64,000 bases of DNA from Pseudoips prasinana. Taxonomy: Eukaryota > Arthropoda > Insecta > Lepidoptera > Nolidae. The notes below the pieces were generated by a model. It saw nothing but the letters and a program-made list of their open reading frames with translations, was not told the DNA's origin and did not search any database. Location of the stretch: contig OX621234.1 in the NCBI GenBank assembly GCA_951640165.1, positions 2,299,001 to 2,363,000 on the forward strand, given 5' to 3'. A program made the translations under genes and the position numbers. Of the stretch, positions 39,776-51,020 are shown one piece after another; position 1 is the stretch's first letter; each line of letters opens with the position of its first letter.

Positions 39776-41135
39776 ATATAATCCTATACCAAAAGTTTAT
39801 ATGTGTACACGATAACTAGTAGTTTAGATATGCGTTTGCGCACTAGCTTCCCGAGCGTATTTCAAAACTATGCCGCCTGGAAACTCATGAGAAAAAGAAT
39901 AGCTAAAAAAAACTAAAAAACACGTTTTATATAATATAACCAATGACTCGCGCTCTGCGCACGCTCAACCAGGTCGCTGAAATAGTAGACTTATTCGCTT
40001 GCTGAACGACTTCACAAGGGCGGCTTATTTGACTGTATGTTATTAGTTGTTTAGAAATGTACATAATACGCAATTGAATTATAATTGTAACTTTTCTATC
40101 GCATTAGGTTCCCTGTAATGGTAGAATTAAGTTGAGTCCAATAAATAAATAAATATAAAATTCAACTAAAAAATAGAAATTTTAATTGAAAATAGTGTAA
40201 TAAAATTTATTAAGTACATTGTAAAAAAAGCATGGGGTGCATAGTGTCAATAGTCATATTTTTCTGACAGAAACGAGTAGAAGAATGTATATTTTAATAA
40301 TATCTTAAAAAGCACCCCATGCTTTTACAAAATCGCGTCTAAAGGAGTTAGTTACAAACATACAAGTGAAGCTATATAAAGCGTGTAAAAACAAAAGCAC
40401 AGCTACCTAACAAGGGCTTGTGTAGAACGTTAGCTCTATGGTTTCAACACTCATGTAACGACTAACTCTCACGAGTCTACATTTAAACAGTTTACGTTCA
40501 GCTCTGAAGTTGCTCAGTTAAATGCCAACTACCCTATTAATCCGGCACCGAATTCATGAATAACAAAGAAGGATATGAGGGTCCGGTCTATTAATTTAAG
40601 AGTTTGATTATATTATTAGGTAATATCTTATCATAATATTAAAAAATACCTAAAATGACATTGTATCACAAGCTACTACTAAATCAGGCAAAATGAAATG
40701 AATATAAAGTAGAATACTTGATAGCATTAGAATAATATAAAATAAATGAACACAAAGAGCCAATAAATCACAAATATAATATACCTTATGTAAAAAAATC
40801 TAATGGTTAAAGAACTAGGCAATATTTAACTCCAACAATATTTAACAACATAGATTTTATAAGGAACTCGTCCAAAGATGATAATATAAGTGCTGTATCA
40901 TTTAAGAGAAAGACTGAAAAAGTACTACCTAAAATAAAAATATGTATAGTTATATAAAAATAAAAGGTATAAATATAAAATGTGTATAAAAGTAATAATG
41001 TAAGAGCGTCAATATCGCCAAAAAACTGGCAACAGTTTGGCGATTTTGTTACATTGTGAATAAATGATAAAAAAAATAAACTGTCATAGTTATAATTTAT
41101 GTATTGTTGGTTGATTTCAATTCAGTAAATTTCAT
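39776..41135. other. LINE-tail remnants and unique sequence
   Basis: 'AGGTTCCCTGTAATGGTAGA' followed by AAATAAATAAATA at 40107-40156, and 'GGCGATTTTGTTACATTG' with AATAAATGATAAAAAAA near 41038-41075, look like LINE 3' ends. A MITE lies at 40213-40332. No coding frame. Confidence 0.45.
40213..40332. mobile_element. short MITE with AGCATGGGGTGC ends
   Basis: TGTAAAAAAAGCATGGGGTG at the left and GCACCCCATGCTTTTACAAA at the right. The interior is non-coding. Confidence 0.78.
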
Positions 41136-41139
41136 AATT

Positions 41140-41366
41140 TCAGCCAAATTACGTCCACTCCTGGACAAAAGCCTCCCCAAGGAATGGGGGGATATACCAT
41201 AATCGCTACGCTTGGCAGACGGGTTGGCCATTGCGGTTGGATGATCAGTTTGCACAGAAATACGCTGCGGCCCGTTCTCTGCTAGGTATTTAGACCTCGG
41301 ACGATTTCTACGCCCCCCACGGGATGAGATGGGGTGATGATACGCTATGCCGTCACCACAGAGCAT
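41140..41366 (-). mobile_element. internally deleted RTE derivative
   Basis: The minus strand starts GATGCTCTGTGGTGACGGCA, continues through the leader (CCATCTCATCCCGTGGGGGG) to GGTATATCCCCCC, then jumps to TTGGGGAGGCTTTTGTCCAG and the 3' end. Same architecture as 14676-14935. Confidence 0.83.
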
Positions 41367-41448
41367 CTATTAAAATTTAATGGAGATTAAACCCATATAA
41401 CACCTGACTAATATGTACCTACATTATGTCAGCATTATTTTATTATAG

Positions 41449-41750
41449 ACCGCCTCGTTGGTCTAGCGGTAGCATGTTCAACCGCAGAAAATGAGGTCCT
41501 GGATTGAAAGCCCGGGTCGGGACAAAAAGTGATTTTGGGATTATCTCGTAAAAAGAAATTTCTCAGTATCAGCCCGAAGTCTGGAAGTTGGCGGTATTAC
41601 ACCCCCGTGCCTCGGAGAGCACGTAAAGCCGTCGGTCCTGTACCTGACCTGTTTCCGGTCGTGTCGAATGTCCTGCGCAATTGGCTAATCTCCATTGAGA
41701 ATGGCCGCCATGGCCGAAATTCGGCCGGGAAGACATCATCATCATTGTAT
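41449..41750 (+). mobile_element. SINE-D copy
   Basis: tRNA-like head 'CCTCGTTGGTCTAGCGGTAG' with a B-box-like 'GTCCTGGATTGAAAGCCCGG', body 'CCCGAAGTCTGGAAGTTGG', and a CATCATCATCATT end. An inverted relative is at 54253-54418. A 99-codon open frame across it is incidental. Confidence 0.75.
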
Positions 41751-41978
41751 TATACTAAACTACTGCCTGTACTGTGTTTGAGAAGTTATTGCGGTATGCT
41801 GAATGACCAAAATAAATTTACCACATGAAAGAACATTTCTAATTTGTTCGGCATTCGCCTCCACATTGCGGGAAATTTCGAAAATTTATGACAATGATAG
41901 CTGAAAACCAAGATTATACCACTTATTACACTTCATATGTAGATTTCTGACACAACTAAGATTACCCATTTGCGAATA

Positions 41979-42291
41979 TCTATATACATACCTATAATAA
42001 AATCGTAGGAAAGTCAAAACTGTACAATGAATATTTTTTTAAAGGATACTTGGGGCGTCATCTACAATTGATATCGAAGCCAAAAATATAGTTTTTAGAA
42101 TTTTTATCTGTTTGTCTGTATGTATGTCCGGGCTAATCTCAAAAAGTATTACATGGATTTACTTAAAATTTTGCATGAATATTACTAAGAGGTCGGGTCA
42201 ACATATAGGCTACATATTATCACGCTATCACCTACGGGAGCTGTGATAATTTATAAAATGGTTCGCGGGTAAAACCGCGGAGCACAGCTAG
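41979..42291 (+). mobile_element. Helitron H1
   Basis: TCTATATACATACCTATAAT start, GCGGGTAAAACCGCGG hairpin and AGCACAGCTAG end. Confidence 0.88.
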
Positions 42292-42346
42292 TCTATAATA
42301 CATTGATGTATGAAACTTTGTACCTAGCATAAATATGTACCTAAAA

Positions 42347-42608
42347 CTAGCGGCCCGGTACGTGCTTCGTTACGTATGAGGCATAGTAATAAAAAAGAAA
42401 TATTAAGTTCATTTATTCAAACAAAAAAATATTTTAAATTGCTAAAAGATGTTGATTTTACACTTTTTCCAAGACTTTTTTTAAATTTTCTTTACCTACA
42501 AACCTTCCCTGGACTTCCGCGAATAATTCAAGACCAAAATTAGCCAAATCGGTAAAGGCGTTGTTGAACATTACAACGAAAAGTGGCATTGATTTTTATA
42601 TATGTAAA
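42347..42608 (-). mobile_element. Helitron H3
   Basis: The plus strand starts CTAGCGGCCCGGTACGTGCT and ends ...TTTTTATATATGTAAA, the complement of a diverged 5' TCTACATATA end. Confidence 0.84.
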
Positions 42609-42632
42609 ATAGTTGTTACATTCCTATTGTTG

Positions 42633-42785
42633 TCAGGTCAGAAGTATCCTAAACCGGCGGGCATGTATGAAGAATAAACAAGGCAATGAGACTAAACAAG
42701 GTAATAGAGGTGAACAAAAATCGTGACAAATGAAAATCCATTGTTTCTGCCCACCTCTCTGGGAAACAGTCGTGAGTCTACGTGT
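42633..42785 (+). mobile_element. RTE-like LINE C-terminal fragment
   Basis: 'GTCAGGTCAGAAGTATCCTA' to 'GGGAAACAGTCGTGAGTCTA' matches 63262-63405 with substitutions and indels. Confidence 0.8.
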
Positions 42786-42913
42786 TTTCACGTTCCTAAT
42801 ATCCTGAATACTGGCTTTGTTGAGGAAGATAAGATTTGTATGGAAGTTTCGATATCCGTTTAGCAATGATGTCCTGTGTGGTAATGGAATATAACCACCC
42901 CGTCATACCTCTT

Positions 42914-43440
42914 TTTTAGGGTTCCGTAGCCAAATGGCAAAAAACGGAACCCTTATAGATTCGTCATGTCTGTCTGTCTGTCTGTCCGTCCGTATGTCAC
43001 AGCCATTTTTTTACGAAACTATAAGAGCTGTACTGTTGAAAATTTGTAAGCATTAAGATTTTTACACAAAAATAGAAAAATAATAATAATTTTTCATCGT
43101 GCCCATACATGTGGGATAGGTCTTCAAAAATGATATTGAGTTTCCTAATATCATTTTTTTCTAAACTGAATAGTTTGCGCGAGAGATGCTTCCAAAGTGG
43201 AAAAATGAGAGTCCCCCCCCCTGTAACTTCTAAAATAAGAGAATAATAAATCTAAAAAAATATATGATGTATATTACCATGTAAACTAACAACGAAAATT
43301 GGTTTGAATGAGATCTAGCAAGTAGCTTTTTTTTAATACGTCATAAATCATAAACCGCAATTTACCTTTCATTTAATCATAATACTTGCTGCTACGGAAC
43401 CCTTCATGTGCGAGTCCGACTCGCACTTGGCCGGTTTTTT
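42914..43440 (+). mobile_element. CCGG-palindrome repeat, uninterrupted copy
   Basis: Starts TTTTAGGGTTCCGTAGCC and ends GTGCGAGTCCGACTCGCAC, TTGGCCGG and a T run. It contains (GTCT)n and a C run at 43213-43221. It has no coding frame. The perfect 19-nt near-palindrome followed by T residues is retained in all three complete right ends in the window. Confidence 0.83.
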
Positions 43441-43442
43441 TT

Positions 43443-43640
43443 ATGTCAGAGGTCGACAAACGAGCAAGTGGGTCACCTGATGGTAAGTGATCACCGCCAC
43501 CCATGTACACTCGCAACACCAGAGGAGTCACGGGTGCGTTGCCGGCCTTTAAGAGTCAGCAAACAAGTGTTGCTGACCCTTCCCCCCACTCCGATGAGCT
43601 CTAGCGACCTTACTCACACTCAAACACAACATTAAATTAT
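43443..43640 (+). mobile_element. dispersed lepidopteran-type repeat
   Basis: 'CGACAAACGAGCAAGTGGGT', 'CACCTGATGGTAAGTGATCA' and 'GGTGCGTTGCCGGCCTTTAA' form a repeat I recognise as very common in moth and butterfly DNA. The open frame over it is not a gene. Confidence 0.65.
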
Positions 43641-43784
43641 TAATGTTATTATAAAGGAATGTCTTCTGTAAGGTGGAGGTACTTCCCCAGTCGGGCTGCT
43701 CTTCGAGGGAATGAACGCTGTGCGTCTTGGAGGGATAGAAGTCGTGACAATTGACAAGACACACAAAGAATGGGCTGCAGCGTC

Positions 43785-43878
43785 TCTCTGTGAGTATTGT
43801 CCCTCAGACCGGTCTGTTGGTCTAGTGTTTAGTGAAACTGACTGCTAAGCCATGGGTCGTGGGTTAGATCACCACCCA
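43785..43878 (+). mobile_element. tRNA-like SINE head
   Basis: 'GTCTGTTGGTCTAGTGTTTA' and B-box-like 'GTCGTGGGTTAGATCACC' precede the palindromic element. Confidence 0.55.
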
Positions 43879-44121
43879 GGGGCTCTACCGGCTAAGTCGC
43901 CGAACATCGTTTTCGTGAATGGCGTTCAAATAAATAAAGGTTAAAAATGACTTAATCAATCGTTAAATCGGCTTCAACGTTGACAATCGATTTCGGACCA
44001 TTTATGACGTCCCATGTGCTCATGAAAGCCGATTTAACGATTGATTAAGTCACTTTTAACCTTTATTTATTTGAACGCCATGTAAGAAATCGAAGTTCGG
44101 GGACTAAGCCGGTAGAGCCCC
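43879..44121. mobile_element. palindromic MITE-P with ~110-bp arms
   Basis: GGGGCTCTACCGGCTAAGTC ... GAACGCCA pairs with its near-complement ending GGACTAAGCCGGTAGAGCCC. The core ATCGATTTCGGACCATTTAT and TGACGTCCCATGTGCTCA match 13994-14249. Confidence 0.85.
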
Positions 44122-44925
44122 AGGATCTTTGTGTTATGAGCACGAGACGTAGAAATTAATATATCCTTGACAAACAAAATTAGTGATGTAGTCTGGTTTT
44201 TAACCCCCGCCGCAAAAAGAGGCGAGTTATAAGTTAAACTTCGATGTATGTCTGTCTGTGGCATCGTAGCTCTCAAACGAATGCACCGATTTCGATGCAG
44301 TTTAGAAGGTATTATTAGTCCAAAAAGGCTACGAGATTTTGCGTCAATGTACTTGACAGCAAGCAAAATCGTTACAAATACTTATCTGTGATTTAAGAAG
44401 AAGCAGAAATATTTATTCAGTAAACTATATTGTTAAATAACAAACTATTACGTACATCCCAGGACATAACAGTTAAAAGGTGTAATCAAAATGTAGAAAA
44501 CGATTTCAGTGCTATGTAGTGTTTCTTATTATTTTTGGTTAAGTTCAGCTTCAATAGATGGCGTTGTTAGGGCGCGCTGTATCTCGCAATGGTTTCGTTC
44601 ACATCTTGGCATGGGTTAGCAGAGCGAGACTGTGAATATTAATTCTAACCGCTCCGAGCAATAACAAGCAAAGCTTGTTATTGCTCGGAGCCTTTCTTTC
44701 AGTTTAAACATCGATTGAAATGCTAATTTTTTGATAGTTCAGGTCTTAATACTAAGACTCTGGACTACTATTATGACATTATGTATGTACAATGTAAAGT
44801 ACGTTGAATTTCTCCGGGAGCGGTCTGTTAATGTAATATTAAAAATATGTTGATTTAAAGTTATATTTGACGGGTTGCGGAGGCAAAAATAAGTAATGAA
44901 TAGATTTTTTATATGTACTTAAATA
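44122..44925. other. unique sequence with one palindrome
   Basis: The palindrome is at 44651-44691. The 99-codon minus frame at 44067-44366 shows no domain. Confidence 0.4.
44651..44691. repeat. perfect palindrome, 19-bp arms, 3-nt loop
   Basis: GCTCCGAGCAATAACAAGC, AAA, then the exact complement. Confidence 0.93.
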
Positions 44926-45250
44926 TCTATAATAAATACCTATAATAAAATCGTAGGAAAGTCAAAACAGTACATTGAATATTTTATTAAAGGATACTTG
45001 GGGCGTGATCTTGATCTACAATAGATATCGAATCCAAAAATATAGACTTTAGAATTTTTGTCTGTTTTTCTGTATGTATGGCCGGGCTAAACTCAAAAAG
45101 TACTGCATGGACTTATTTCAAATTGTGCATGAATATTACTAAGAGGTCGGGTCAACATATAGGCTACCTATTAATCCGCTATTACTTATGGTGGAGGAGC
45201 TGTGATAATTTATAAAGTTTAACGCGGTTAAAACCGCGGGCCACAGCTAG
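44926..45250 (+). mobile_element. Helitron H1
   Basis: TCTATAATAAATACCTATAA start. Hairpin AACGCGGTTAAAACCGCGGG, end CCACAGCTAG. Confidence 0.86.
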
Positions 45251-45439
45251 TTATTAATATATTTCTATGTTTAAAGGAATGCCTTGAACAATTTAATGCC
45301 TTATTAAAACGAATTAATAAAAGTGAAGGTTCTCAATCTTACTGTAATGTTACTGCTGTTGTTATTCACGATTTAACAATTTATTGAAGACTTGGTGGGC
45401 ATTCAGTGTTTTAACTATATTCGTTCCAAATTGATTCAA

Positions 45440-45830
45440 TTGACTTATTCAGTGTCATGATAAGTTATGAATCTAGAAAACAGAAAACTGTGGCATTATC
45501 TAGCACAGAAGCTGAATACATGGCCTTAACTGAAGCCTGTAAAGAAGCTTTATATTTAAAACATTTATTGAATGAAATGGATGTATTAGATAATAGCATT
45601 CCTATAACTTTGTATAGTGATAACCAAAGCTCTCTAAAGTTGGCTGAAAACCCACTATTCCATAAGCGTACCAAACATTGATGTTCGGCATCATTTTATT
45701 AGGGAATCAGTATCAAACAAGAGTGTAAACATAGAATATTTGTCAAGCTTTGATATGCTTACAAAAGGTCTGTGTATAAAAAAACATTATAAGTTTTTGA
45801 AATTAATGGGCATCTCGGAAGTTCGATAGA
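45440..45830 (+). pseudogene. Ty1/copia RNase H domain, frameshifted
   Basis: The frame 45457-45681 reads 'SRKQKTVALSSTEAEYMALT' and then 'LYSDNQSSLKLAENPLFHKR', the signature of the copia-type RNase H domain that degrades template RNA during reverse transcription. A 2-base loss at 'KHTKHI' (about 45678) shifts the frame. The continuation 'DVRHHFIRESVSNKSVNIEY' and 'DMLTKGLCIKKHYKFLKL' is readable in another frame and ends at the usual C-terminus. Integrase and polymerase are absent. The remnant is followed by a purine tract and the start of an LTR. Confidence 0.88.
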
Positions 45831-45862
45831 TTTGCCATTGGACTTATTTTACATTATTTTGT

Positions 45863-46010
45863 TATGGGAGGATGTTAATTATAAATTACATGTTAACAAA
45901 ATCAATGTATCCTATTCTTTATTATCTGTGCTAATCATGTACTACTAGCGCCACTATATGTTGTCTGTGATAATAAAAAGTTAGTCGTTGAATAGCCACT
46001 CATTGCGTTT
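45863..46010 (+). mobile_element. copia polypurine tract and partial 3' LTR
   Basis: TATGGGAGGA directly precedes TGTTAATTATAAATTACATG, a TG-initiated LTR. The LTR contains 'GTCTGTGATAATAAAAAG' with AATAAA and breaks off at a 5'-truncated SINE-B. Confidence 0.7.
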
Positions 46011-46016
46011 TATTAT

Positions 46017-46194
46017 GAATCCCGGTAAGTGCAAATATTTGTGTGATGAGCACGAATATTTGTTTCTGAGTCATGGATGTTTTCTATCTATATAAGTATT
46101 TATCTATCTATATAAGTATGTATATCGTCGCCTGGTACCCATAGTACAAGCTTTGCTTAGTTTGGGGCTAGGATGATCTGTGTGACATTGTCCC
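46017..46194 (+). mobile_element. SINE-B copy, 5'-truncated
   Basis: Starts in the B box (GAATCCCGGTAAGTGCAAAT) and runs to 'GATCTGTGTGACATTGTCCC'. Confidence 0.83.
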
Positions 46195-46289
46195 GAGAAA
46201 GAAAGTGTCTGGATGTATTTTTGTCTATATTATGCATGTATTTAGAAATACATAAGTATGTTTATTAGTTGTCTGGTTGCCATAGTACA

Positions 46290-46700
46290 TGTCCTGCCTA
46301 GTTCCAGCGCTGGGAGCTAATCTCAGCGCGAGAGAGAATGCGGCGTCCGGCTGGCTTCTCCCCGGCTAGGCGCCGCCCCTGGGATCGCTGGCGTTTGGAG
46401 GAAGGGCACTCCACTCATCTTGTATAAGCGGTCCCGGGAAGAGGTTACCTGCTGTAGCTCAGGTTGCCTAAACGCGCTTGTGCGTGATGGGGAGGGGGGA
46501 GGCATTTGGGCCCCTCCCGTCCCCAGGGGAGAGTCTCAGACGCCCAGTGTACAGCGAGGGTACTGGCGAGATCGTTCACGAGTACCCAGAGCCCCCGCTA
46601 CAGGCACTGTGAGGCTAGCTACCGCGGTGGTTTTAGTGGGTCAGCCCTACACAACGTGCGAATGGCATTTCCACCACGTAAAAAAAGAAAAAAAAAACTT
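46290..46700 (+). mobile_element. GC-rich LINE 3' region with poly-A-like end
   Basis: GC content far above the surroundings, no conserved protein, ending 'CACGTAAAAAAAGAAAAAAA'. Three overlapping open frames are probably composition effects. It may be the 3' UTR of an R1-type LINE; the family is uncertain. Confidence 0.45.
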
Positions 46701-47350
46701 GTGTGTACTTATGTACACGCGTTAGAAGTTATACTTCTTAATATACAACTTGAACATAGTTATCAATTTTCATACCACCTAGAACTAACGTCATGCTGTT
46801 AAATTTTTTGGTGTCAGTGTGCGCGCGCATCGTAAAAATTCACTCTCATCATTTTTCTCCATCGCGCCAAAAGAAGTATAACTTCAAAAAGATAATAATA
46901 AGAAAGATATATACCTATTTATCATAGCAACCTTCAACAAACGGCTATTGGTGTCTAAAAGGCAGTTCACTTGCAGCATCTCCGTCAGCTTAAGGTCGGC
47001 GTTGATCACTTACTAACCTAACCTAACCTGTAAAAAGAGACTGCAGCTAATTGCCAACCCGTCTGATTAGCGTGGCGATTACAGCATGTTTTTTGAAGGA
47101 GACTTTGGGTTCCAAAAGCTTTAAGCACAGATCTAAAAAGTTCTTCTTAGAAAACGGTGTTAGTTAATTATTATTGTATTGTATATTTTATATTGTAATA
47201 ACTGAATTTTGTATCTACCTATTATGTATTAATTATACCTTCCTATGTACTAACCGTGTAATACGGTATACGTGAACGGCTCGCCGGTACCCAGATAAAC
47301 CCTGTGAGGTTTTCGTGGTACGGTATGCATTACTGTAAATATATAAATAC
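46701..47350. other. no gene called
   Basis: 46940-47035 contains 'GGCTATTGGTGTCTAAAAGG' and TAACCTAACCTAACC, a (TAACC)n-like run near 47013-47029 that resembles the insect telomeric motif TTAGG only in this short stretch. 47040-47105 holds an RTE-leader scrap (CCAACCCGTCTGATTAGCG). Confidence 0.4.
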
Positions 47351-48442
47351 TAGCTGGTGCCGGTGACTTCGTCCGCGACAATTTTGAATGATGACCAGTA
47401 TAACTACTTACTTCTAGCTTAATCTAAAAAATATAACTTTAAAAAGAAATAAGCAATGTAAATTTAAGAAAACCTAACCTATAAATAACCTAGCTATGAA
47501 ATAAACTTAAGACTGCTACTGTTATTTAAAAAAAATTACCCGATGTCATCTTTAAGTAAAGTCAGTAAGTCAAATAAAGTAAAATAATAATCAACGATGC
47601 ATTCATCACAAAGGTTACTCCCATTAGATTAGGTTGACCCGACCTCTTAGTAATATTCATGCAAAATTTGAAGTTAATCCATGCAGTACTTTTTGAGTTT
47701 AACCCGGACATACATACAGACAAACAGACAAAAATTCAAAAATTAAAAAAATTATTTAAATTATTTATTAAAATATATTTCTTCTAGCTTAATCTAAAAA
47801 ATTAACTATTTTTGGTTTCGATATCGATTGTAGATCACGCCCCAAGTATCCTTTTAAAAAAATATTCAATGTACAGTTTTGACTTTCCTACGATTTTATT
47901 ATATGTATAGATAAGATCACAGCTCCTCCCCCGTAGGTGATAGCGTGAAAATATGTAGCCTATATGTTGACCCGACCTCTTAGTAATATAAATGCAAAAT
48001 TTGAAGTTAATCCATGCAGTACTTTTTGAGTTTAGCCCGGACATACATACAGACAAACAGACAAAAATTCAAAAAATTCTATTTTTGGTTTCGATATCGA
48101 TTGCAGATCACGCCCCAAGTATCCTTTTAAAAAAATATTCAATGTACAGTTTTGACTTTCCTACGATTTTATTATATGTATAGATAAGATCACAGCTCCT
48201 CCCCCGTGGGTGATAGCGTGATAATATGTAGCCTATATGTTGACCCGACCTCTTAGTAATATTAATGCAAAATTTGAAGTTTAATCCATGCAGCACTGCA
48301 GACAAACAGACAAACAGACAAAAATTCTAAAAATTCTATTTTTGGTTTCGATATCGATTGTAGATCACGCCCCAAGTATCCTTTTAAAAGAATATTCAAT
48401 GTACAGTTTTGACTTTCCTACGATTTTATTATATGTATAGAT
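47351..48442 (-). mobile_element. Helitron composite with three head-to-tail H1 units
   Basis: A Helitron 3' end (CTAGCTGGTGCCGGTGACTT) lies at 47351. Partial H1 copies, each in minus orientation, then end at 47912, 48185 and 48442 with the TATAGAT 5' end. The repeat unit is about 273 bp. The internal units begin AAGATCACAGCTCCTCCCCC and lack the 3' hairpin. Confidence 0.8.
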
Positions 48443-48474
48443 AATAGACGGACACAAACTATCTTAGTTAGTTA

Positions 48475-48668
48475 GTGGCTTGCGGTCAGTCCATAGATAG
48501 GTGACCGCCAAAGTGGTTAAATTGCTGAGCTTCTCCGTTCTTTGGAGGTCACGTTAAGATGTCGCTTGCCATTATGCAACCGTCGTTAAGCCATTTCAGA
48601 GGCCTTTTGGGCGGCTTGAATAACTCCGACACCGGAGTAACCATTGCCCATACGATAAGTAAGTAAGT
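48475..48668 (+). mobile_element. 5S-like SINE, 5'-truncated
   Basis: Begins at 'GGCTTGCGGTCAGTCCATAG' and ends 'TTGCCCATACGATAAGTAAG'. Same body as 9871-10072. Confidence 0.75.
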
Positions 48669-48860
48669 TTTTGCTCAGTATATTCATAGTTTCTAAGAAG
48701 TCGCTTATAGTCAGTTCCTTTGCCTGATTTGAACTAAAACCTAGTTTTATGGTTATGGTTAGTTTTTTTTCTATGGTTGTTATCGCAAAGAGTATATCTT
48801 AAAAAGTGTCAAAAGCAATATTTTCGCGAAACGTCAACGACTGAATAATATGATTCATTT

Positions 48861-48941
48861 TTACCCATAGTACAAGCTTGGCTTAGTTTAGGGCTAGGAG
48901 GATCTGTGTGATATTGTCCCTAGATATTATTATTATTATTC
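48861..48941 (+). mobile_element. SINE-B tail
   Basis: 'CCCATAGTACAAGCTTGGCT' to (ATT)n. Only about 80 bp. Confidence 0.8.
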
Positions 48942-49590
48942 ACTCCATGTTTCCGGCAAGATGTTTCGTTTTACACAGTCACATGAGTCACAGTTCTTGG
49001 TGATTAATACTTTTTAGGCGCGATGCACGCGATCTGTTGATTGGCGAGTTGTATAGGTTTAAAGATTTTTATTCTCAATAAAAACAAATAAGTCACTTAC
49101 TTGAGAACAATAAATTTTAATAATAACTTATAATAAATTACATAAGGTCGAGTTCGTAGTTTCCCTAAGTACATACATTATTCTTATGATAAGGTGTGGT
49201 ACTCATCTAATGTACCCACTTGCCCGAGGTTAAGATATTAAGTAAGATTGTTGTACATATTGAAATAATCGGGTTTTGAATACATTTATCTATGAGCTAG
49301 TATGAAACGGAACGTTTATTAACTACTCAAGATGGCGACTGTAGTTTGTTTGGATAGCAACCGTGGTTTGTTTGTCAGTACCATAATAATTTAACGAAAT
49401 TCTCTATAATCCGAATTTTGCGGATATATGTAGTCGCCTCAAAATCAATATTTTTTATGTTTTATTATTCATATAAGGTTTAGATCGAGTCTACCGTACC
49501 CCTTGACGATATTATTAATATAGAAGTTTATTGAAAAAAATTAAATAAAAAATAAGCCCAGAAGTGGACATCATTCACGTGACAAATCCT
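48942..49590. other. no gene recognised
   Basis: Unique AT-rich sequence. 'AAGATGGCGACTGTAGTTTG' and 'AGCAACCGTGGTTTG' near 49330-49365 are short direct relatives. Confidence 0.4.
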
Positions 49591-49593
49591 TCT

Positions 49594-49849
49594 TCTACAT
49601 ATATAAAAATCAATGCCACTTTTCGTTGTAATATTATAACTCAACAACGCCTTTACCGATTTGGCTAATTTTGGTCTTGAATTATTCGTGGAAGTCCAGG
49701 GAAGGTTTGTACGTAGAGAAAATTTAAAAAAAGTTTAAAATCAACATCTTTTAGCAATTTTAAATATTTTTGGTTTGAATAAATGAACTTAATAATCATT
49801 TTTTTATTACTATGCCTTATACGTAGCGAAGTACGTACAGGGCCACTAG
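49594..49849 (+). mobile_element. Helitron H3
   Basis: TCTACATATATAAAAATCAA start, ACGTAGCGAAGTACGTA hairpin, GGGCCACTAG end. Confidence 0.86.
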
Positions 49850-49938
49850 TATAATATAATAATAAAGTTTGTGAGTATTGATGTGGATGTTTGTTACTAT
49901 TTGTTTTATTTGTTTCTTTGTAGTAATATACCTTATAT

Positions 49939-50115
49939 AACATGTAACTTAACTAACGCACACCCTGAAAATAGTTTGTTCAGAGTTGTTTACTGAATCG
50001 ATTTATATCATTTTAATATAGCTAGTTTTTATTCCAAAATAATTAAAATTACGGAAATTATTGTCATATAAACCCGGTGCAGTCAAAACAAATTGAAATG
50101 GACCGTAAGTTACCA
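49939..50115 (+). mobile_element. MITE-H left half
   Basis: Starts ACATGTAACTTAACTAACGC and matches MITE-H up to 'GGACCGTAAGTTACC', where repeat R-31 replaces the right half. Confidence 0.78.
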
Positions 50116-50350
50116 TAAGAAATGTATTTATAAGTTGTCTGTTACGTAAGACGGAACGACAAAATGCGACGTTGCCAAACCTACTAATTAGTAACTGCCG
50201 AATAACTATCTGGCAAATATATTTAACGGGAAGGTGATGGTGAAACGCAATGTGTTTTATCCAGAACTTCTTTATATCTGTCAGTTTATTTATTTGTTAG
50301 TTAGTAGCTACCCGACACTTTATTCGTACATTGTGAAACAGACTCTAAGG
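50116..50350 (+). mobile_element. dispersed repeat R-31
   Basis: Co-linear with 31378-31612. Confidence 0.8.
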
Positions 50351-50419
50351 AAAGTATAACAGTCTTTGGAAACTGTTGATAGAAGTAAAAACTATTTATT
50401 ACCCTGCTTATCTAAATAA

Positions 50420-50726
50420 TCTATACATCTATACAAATAAATAAAATTGGAGTGTCTGTTTGTAATATTGACATAACCGTTTTTTTTCTACATAATATGA
50501 ATATATATACGGAACCTACACCAAAATAACATTTTTTTAAAGTTTTGTCTGTCTGTCTGTCTGTTTGTTCCGGTTAATCTCTGAAATGGCTGGACCGATT
50601 TTGACGGGACTTCTACTGGCAGGTAGCTGATGTAATAAGGAGTAACTTAGGCTACTTTTTTTTTAGAAAAAACAAAAACATCAAAATAACTAATTAACAC
50701 GCGAACGAAGTCGCGGGCACAGCTAG
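50420..50726 (+). mobile_element. Helitron family H6
   Basis: Starts TCTATACATCTATACAAATA (a start at the second TC, 50428, is equally possible). Contains 'GGCTGGACCGATTTTGACGG' and ends ACACGCGAACGAAGTCGCGGG CACAGCTAG with its hairpin. Confidence 0.87.
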
Positions 50727-50791
50727 TCCACAATATAATACTTGACACTCCACATTGAGATACACAAACTCTTTGTAGGTATATGTTACTT

Positions 50792-50969
50792 ACCCGCGGT
50801 TTTACCCGTTTGAGACTTTATACATTATAGCCTTTGTTTTAATCCAGGCTATCAGCTAACTCCATACCAAATTTTATTAAACTCGCTCCAGTCGTTTAGC
50901 CGTGAAGAAGCAACAAACATACACACTTACAAACTTTCGCCTTTATAATATTACTTAATATTAGTGTGA
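50792..50969 (-). mobile_element. Helitron family H4
   Basis: Hairpin CCCGCGGTTTTACCCG near 50793, minus-strand start TCACACTAATATTAAGTAAT. The terminal CTAG is lost. Confidence 0.75.
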
Positions 50970-51020
50970 TGTACTGCATTCACGGAGGTATATCTATGTA
51001 TGTACATATATACACTATAT

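Noticed and set aside
41529..41828. 99-codon frame as a gene
   Set aside because: It lies within the SINE-D copy and continues into flanking DNA.
46323..46802. Overlapping Pro/Arg-rich frames as a gene
   Set aside because: Open on both strands in GC-rich sequence ending in an A-rich tract; better explained as a LINE 3' region.
47013..47030. Telomeric repeat tract
   Set aside because: Only about three TAACC-like units are present, too few and not the TTAGG consensus in register.
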